A stretch of 8,796 bases of DNA, taken from an uncultured Bacteroidales bacterium. Its GTDB lineage: Bacteria; Bacteroidota; Bacteroidia; Bacteroidales; P3. Made by a program: the position numbers and the translations under genes. The stretch is taken from positions 1 through 8,796 of the forward strand of contig CALEPD010000182.1 in NCBI GenBank assembly GCA_937910265.1, given 5' to 3'. Below the pieces are notes generated by a model. It did no database searches. It saw nothing but the letters and a program-made list of their open reading frames with translations, and was not told the origin of the DNA. This document shows, piece by piece, positions 6,585-8,796 of the stretch; within the stretch, counting starts at the first letter, position 1; every line of letters begins with the position of its first letter.

Positions 6585-7220
6585 ATGGAAAAACAAAACA
6601 TCAAGGCACTGGAAAACATCAGCTACGGTCTATACGTACTGACCGCCAAAGAAGGCGAAAAGGATAACGGCTGCATTGTGAATGTGGCAGCACAAGTGAC
6701 GGACACTCCGTTGCAGATGCTAATCACCGTGAACAAGCAGAACTACACGCACGACATGATTGTCCGCACAGGCATATTCAACCTGAATATTCTTACCGAA
6801 AAGGCTCCGATGCTTGTGTTCGAGAATTTCGGATTCCAAAGCGGAAAAGATGTCGATAAATTCGCGGGGTGCGAAGTGCCCTTACGGTCGTCGAACGGCA
6901 TACTGTACATACCCCGCTACACCAATGGTTATATCAGCGGAAAGGTGGTGAACAGCATCGACTTGAACACGCACACCCTGTTCATCGCCGAGGTGACAGA
7001 GTCGGTACAGTTGAGCGAAGACCGCAGCCTGACTTATGAATACTACCATCAGCACATCAAACCAAAGCCTGCAATGACAAGTTCCCATTCGTCAGGCAGT
7101 GGCGAGAAATGGGTTTGCAAGACCTGCGGATACGTGTATGAAGGAGCAGAGGTGCCCGAGGATTTTGTCTGCCCATGGTGCAAGCATGGAAAAATAGATT
7201 TCGTAAAATTAGAAGAATAA
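6585..7220 (+). CDS. hrb: Flavin reductase-rubredoxin fusion (high-molecular-weight rubredoxin, Hrb-like)
   Basis: The predicted role is to carry electrons from NAD(P)H through FMN and a rubredoxin iron centre to the flavodiiron protein, as shown for Moorella Hrb with FprA. Residues 1-160 are a flavin reductase-like FMN-binding domain, recognisable from NISYGLYVLTA (11-21), the NGCIVN segment, the QVTDTP segment and NKQNYTH (50-56). Residues 161-173 are a Ser-rich linker. Residues 174-211 are a short rubredoxin domain with CKTCGY (Cys178, Cys181) and CPWC (Cys196, Cys199) as the four iron ligands. The second knuckle reads CPWCKHG instead of the common CPxCG. It starts 19 bases after fprA and ends 37 bases before the ferritin gene, so a shared transcript is likely. 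The domain assignment is firm; the physiological partner is inferred from gene order and the Moorella precedent. Confidence 0.93.
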   Translation: MEKQNIKALENISYGLYVLTAKEGEKDNGCIVNVAAQVTDTPLQMLITVNKQNYTHDMIVRTGIFNLNILTEKAPMLVFENFGFQSGKDVDKFAGCEVPLRSSNGILYIPRYTNGYISGKVVNSIDLNTHTLFIAEVTESVQLSEDRSLTYEYYHQHIKPKPAMTSSHSSGSGEKWVCKTCGYVYEGAEVPEDFVCPWCKHGKIDFVKLEE

Positions 7221-7257
7221 GTTAAAAACAATATTAATCCACATAAAACTAAACGTT

Positions 7258-7773
7258 ATGTTAAACAAGAAAGTAGCTGATTTGATCAACGATCAAATAA
7301 ACAAGGAGTTCTACTCAGCCTATCTATATTTAGACATGAGTAATTATTTTGAAAGAAGAGGTTTGAACGGTTTTGCAAACTGGTACAAAATCCAAGCACA
7401 AGAGGAGCGCGACCACGCCATGCTGTTTTACCAATACTTACAAAACAATGACTGCATCGTAACTCTTGAAGCGATAGCCAAACCAGACAAAGTGTACAAC
7501 ACCGACATGGACGTACTTAAAGCCGGATTGGAACATGAAGAGTATGTAACCGCTTCGATAAACAATATTTACGGAGAAGCCTATACTATCAAAGATTTCA
7601 GAACCATGCAGTTTCTCGACTGGTTCATCCAAGAGCAGGGTGAAGAAGAAACCAATGCACGCGAGTTGATCACCAAGATGGAGCTGTTCGGAGGTGATGC
7701 CAAAGGGTTGTATATGCTCAACCAGGAATTGGCTGGACGCACCTACTCTGCCCCAAGCTTGGTATTAGACTAA
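7258..7773 (+). CDS. ftnA: Non-haem bacterial ferritin (FtnA type)
   Basis: This is an iron-storage protein that oxidises Fe(II) and stores the ferric mineral inside a 24-subunit shell in the cytoplasm. It has 171 residues, typical for FtnA. It carries a four-helix ferritin fold with the ferroxidase residues in the same numbering as E. coli FtnA: Glu17, Tyr24, Glu49/Glu50, His53 (EERDHA), Glu94, Glu126, Gln127 and Glu130 (EQGEEE). There is no haem-ligand Met at the bacterioferritin position that I can point to. No convincing promoter is seen in the 37-base gap after hrb, so it probably depends at least partly on read-through from perR-fprA-hrb. The repeat copy 2 begins five bases after its stop codon. 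In this context it would remove Fe(II) that otherwise reacts with peroxide. Confidence 0.95.
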   Translation: MLNKKVADLINDQINKEFYSAYLYLDMSNYFERRGLNGFANWYKIQAQEERDHAMLFYQYLQNNDCIVTLEAIAKPDKVYNTDMDVLKAGLEHEEYVTASINNIYGEAYTIKDFRTMQFLDWFIQEQGEEETNARELITKMELFGGDAKGLYMLNQELAGRTYSAPSLVLD

Positions 7774-7778
7774 TTATA

Positions 7779-8038
7779 GGTGGGTTATATAAATTCCACA
7801 TTTTAAAAAACGATCGTCAACATGAGTGAGTCCCATTTGTTCAGCAGTTTTGCCCTTATTTCGACATCTTCCCGGTTGTCAGTCGGTTACAATACACCGC
7901 ATGATTCTCCGCTCACCTTACTTCGTGCGAGGTCCTGCGGAACGCTATCGAAAGACACCGGATTTCTTCTCACCTTCCGCACGGAAATGGGCTCGAAATA
8001 AGAACAAAATTTCACGAAAGCAATTTATCGAACTCACC
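7779..8038 (+). repeat. 260-bp dispersed repeat with terminal inverted repeats, copy 2 (MITE-like)
   Basis: This is the same element as 4435-4694, in the same orientation and of identical length. The left end GGTGGGTTATATAAATT pairs with a right end whose complement reads GGTGAGTTCGATAAATT (14 of 17). Both flanks are TATA, giving a longer inverted repeat or a short target duplication. One of the two open frames of copy 1 is interrupted here by TAA at 7999-8001. The other is open from GTG 7826 to 8059, past the element end. The best-conserved interior blocks are CCTTACTTCGTGCG, GGAACGCTATCGAAAG and GCACGGAAATGGGCTCGAAA. The copy separates ftnA from the rubrerythrin gene and would be transcribed if the operon continues. 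Confidence 0.82.
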
Positions 8039-8098
8039 TATAAAACAATAGCAAAATAAATCAATTTGAAAATATAAATTCTAAAAACAATTATCACT

Positions 8099-8638
8099 AT
8101 GAAAAAATTCATTTGTCCTGTATGTGGATACACATGCGAAGCTGAAGTAATGCCCGAGAAATGTCCCGTTTGCGGAAAACCAATGCAAGAAGTAGTGGAA
8201 AACCAGATGAGCTGGGCTGCAGAACATATAGTAGGCGTAGCCGAAGGCGCCCGCGAAGATATTATTGAAGACTTGCGTGCCAACTTCAACGGCGAATGCT
8301 GCGAGGTGGGTATGTATCTGGCCATGGCCCGCGTTGCACACCGTGAAGGCTACCCTGAAATTGGTCTGTACTGGGAGAAAGCCGCTTACGAAGAGGCTGA
8401 ACACGCCGCCAAATTTGCCGAACTTCTCGGTGAGGTATTGACCGACAGCACTGCCAAAAACCTCAAAATGCGCATCGACGCCGAGAATGGCGCTACCGCC
8501 GGTAAAACTGACTTGGCAAAGAGAGCCAAAGAGTTAGGCCTCGACGCTATCCACGACACTGTACACGAAATGGCAAGAGACGAAGCTCGTCACGGCAAAG
8601 CTTTCGAAGGTTTGTACAAACGTTATTTCGAGAAATAA
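8099..8638 (+). CDS. rbr: Reverse rubrerythrin (N-terminal rubredoxin-like domain plus diiron ferritin-like domain)
   Basis: This is a cytoplasmic non-haem diiron peroxidase that reduces hydrogen peroxide to water with electrons passing through a rubredoxin-type iron centre. The 179-residue protein has the domain order opposite to classical rubrerythrin. The short rubredoxin-like module is at residues 1-35, with CPVCGY (Cys6, Cys9) and CPVCG (Cys22, Cys25). It is followed by a four-helix diiron domain (about 40-179). Diiron ligands are visible in NGECCEVGMY (Glu66/Glu69), YEEAEH (Glu98, Glu101, His102) and EMARDEARH (Glu162, His165). Clostridial reverse rubrerythrins have the same order. It is the last gene before a strong terminator. 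The 60 bases upstream, after the repeat, contain only a poor -7 match (TCAATTTG, 8061-8068), so either read-through from the upstream module or an unrecognised promoter must drive it. The donor could be the Hrb-like protein or an NADH reductase elsewhere. Confidence 0.93.
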   Translation: MKKFICPVCGYTCEAEVMPEKCPVCGKPMQEVVENQMSWAAEHIVGVAEGAREDIIEDLRANFNGECCEVGMYLAMARVAHREGYPEIGLYWEKAAYEEAEHAAKFAELLGEVLTDSTAKNLKMRIDAENGATAGKTDLAKRAKELGLDAIHDTVHEMARDEARHGKAFEGLYKRYFEK

Positions 8639-8647
8639 AACCCTTTT

Positions 8648-8666
8648 GGAGAGATGGTCACTCTCC
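8648..8666 (+). other. Small hairpin in the 3' untranslated region of rbr
   Basis: GGAGAG (8648-8653) and CTCTCC (8661-8666) form a perfect 6-bp stem with a 7-base loop, nine bases before the main terminator stem. No T-run follows, so it is not a terminator by itself. It may protect the 3' end of the mRNA. Confidence 0.4.
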
Positions 8667-8675
8667 TACTGCATG

Positions 8676-8708
8676 AAAGAGGGCGAATGATTTCGCCCTC
8701 TTTTTTTT
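8676..8708 (+). terminator. Strong intrinsic terminator after the rubrerythrin gene
   Basis: AAAGAGGGCGAA (8676-8687) and TTCGCCCTCTTT (8692-8703) form a perfect 12-bp stem with the loop TGAT, followed by T to position 8708. It begins 38 bases after the rubrerythrin stop and marks the end of the stress module. The A-tract on the left side means it could also work on the opposite strand. Confidence 0.9.
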
Positions 8709-8753
8709 ATGACATACAGGAAGAAAGGTCGGCAACTGATTAAACGCGAATTA

Positions 8754-8774
8754 CCATTAATTGGCCATTAATTG
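8754..8774 (+). repeat. Short tandem repeat CCATTAATTG(G) x2
   Basis: CCATTAATTGG is followed immediately by CCATTAATTGT, two 11-base units that match at 10 positions, each containing the palindrome ATTAAT. It lies between the terminator and the window end; no gene is seen in 8709-8796. It could be an operator for a gene outside the window or a simple AT-rich intergenic repeat. Confidence 0.5.
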
Positions 8775-8796
8775 TTTAAACATGGGAATCAGCATC

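Noticed and set aside
8061..8068. TCAATTTG as a rubrerythrin promoter -7 box
   Set aside because: It departs from TAnnTTTG at a conserved base and has no TTTG at the right distance upstream.
1..8796. CRISPR arrays, tRNA or rRNA genes, phage or defence genes
   Set aside because: No regularly spaced repeats, no tRNA-like arms and no protein families of that kind were seen on either strand.

Overview
The window looks like a chromosomal segment from an anaerobic member of the Bacteroidales. The support is indirect but consistent. Start codons have AT-rich leaders with no clear Shine-Dalgarno sequence. Upstream of the Fur-family gene there are two matches to the Bacteroidetes promoter pattern (TTTG, 19-20 bases, TAnnTTTG). 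The gene families present (heavy-metal RND tripartite pump with a small Cys/His-rich membrane protein, class A flavodiiron protein, flavin reductase-rubredoxin fusion, bacterial ferritin, reverse rubrerythrin) are typical of that group. Genus cannot be assigned from the sequence alone.

Left half, minus strand (about 3822 down to 1): a heavy-metal efflux operon. Transcription probably starts near 3808 and reads through a 155-residue Cys/His-rich membrane protein, a lipoprotein-type periplasmic adaptor with a Gly-His linker, a TolC-like outer-membrane factor, and the first 147 codons of a CzcA/CusA-type RND permease cut by the window edge. The three pump genes are separated by only 15 bases each. 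The last ~25 residues of the permease fragment do not look like the family, which suggests a frame break or sequence error near position 75.

Middle: a low-molecular-weight protein tyrosine phosphatase (3923-4399, plus strand) is divergent from the metal operon. It is followed by a 260-bp repeat (4435-4694).

Right half, plus strand (4793-8708): an oxidative/nitrosative stress and iron module. Two promoter matches precede a PerR-like regulator that keeps every PerR metal ligand, with a PerR-box-like palindrome between the proximal promoter and the start codon. perR overlaps fprA (flavodiiron O2/NO reductase) by 22 bases. Next come an Hrb-like flavin reductase-rubredoxin (the probable electron donor to FprA), ferritin, a second copy of the 260-bp repeat, and a reverse rubrerythrin (peroxide reductase) followed by a strong intrinsic terminator. 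Together these would sense peroxide/iron, reduce O2 or NO, reduce peroxide and store iron.

The least explained element is the 260-bp repeat. Its two copies are in the same orientation, exactly equal in length, about 85% identical with no gaps by hand alignment, and bounded by ~17-bp inverted repeats. They bracket perR-fprA-hrb-ftn. Substitutions show no codon periodicity, so I read it as a MITE-like or structured-RNA element rather than a gene.
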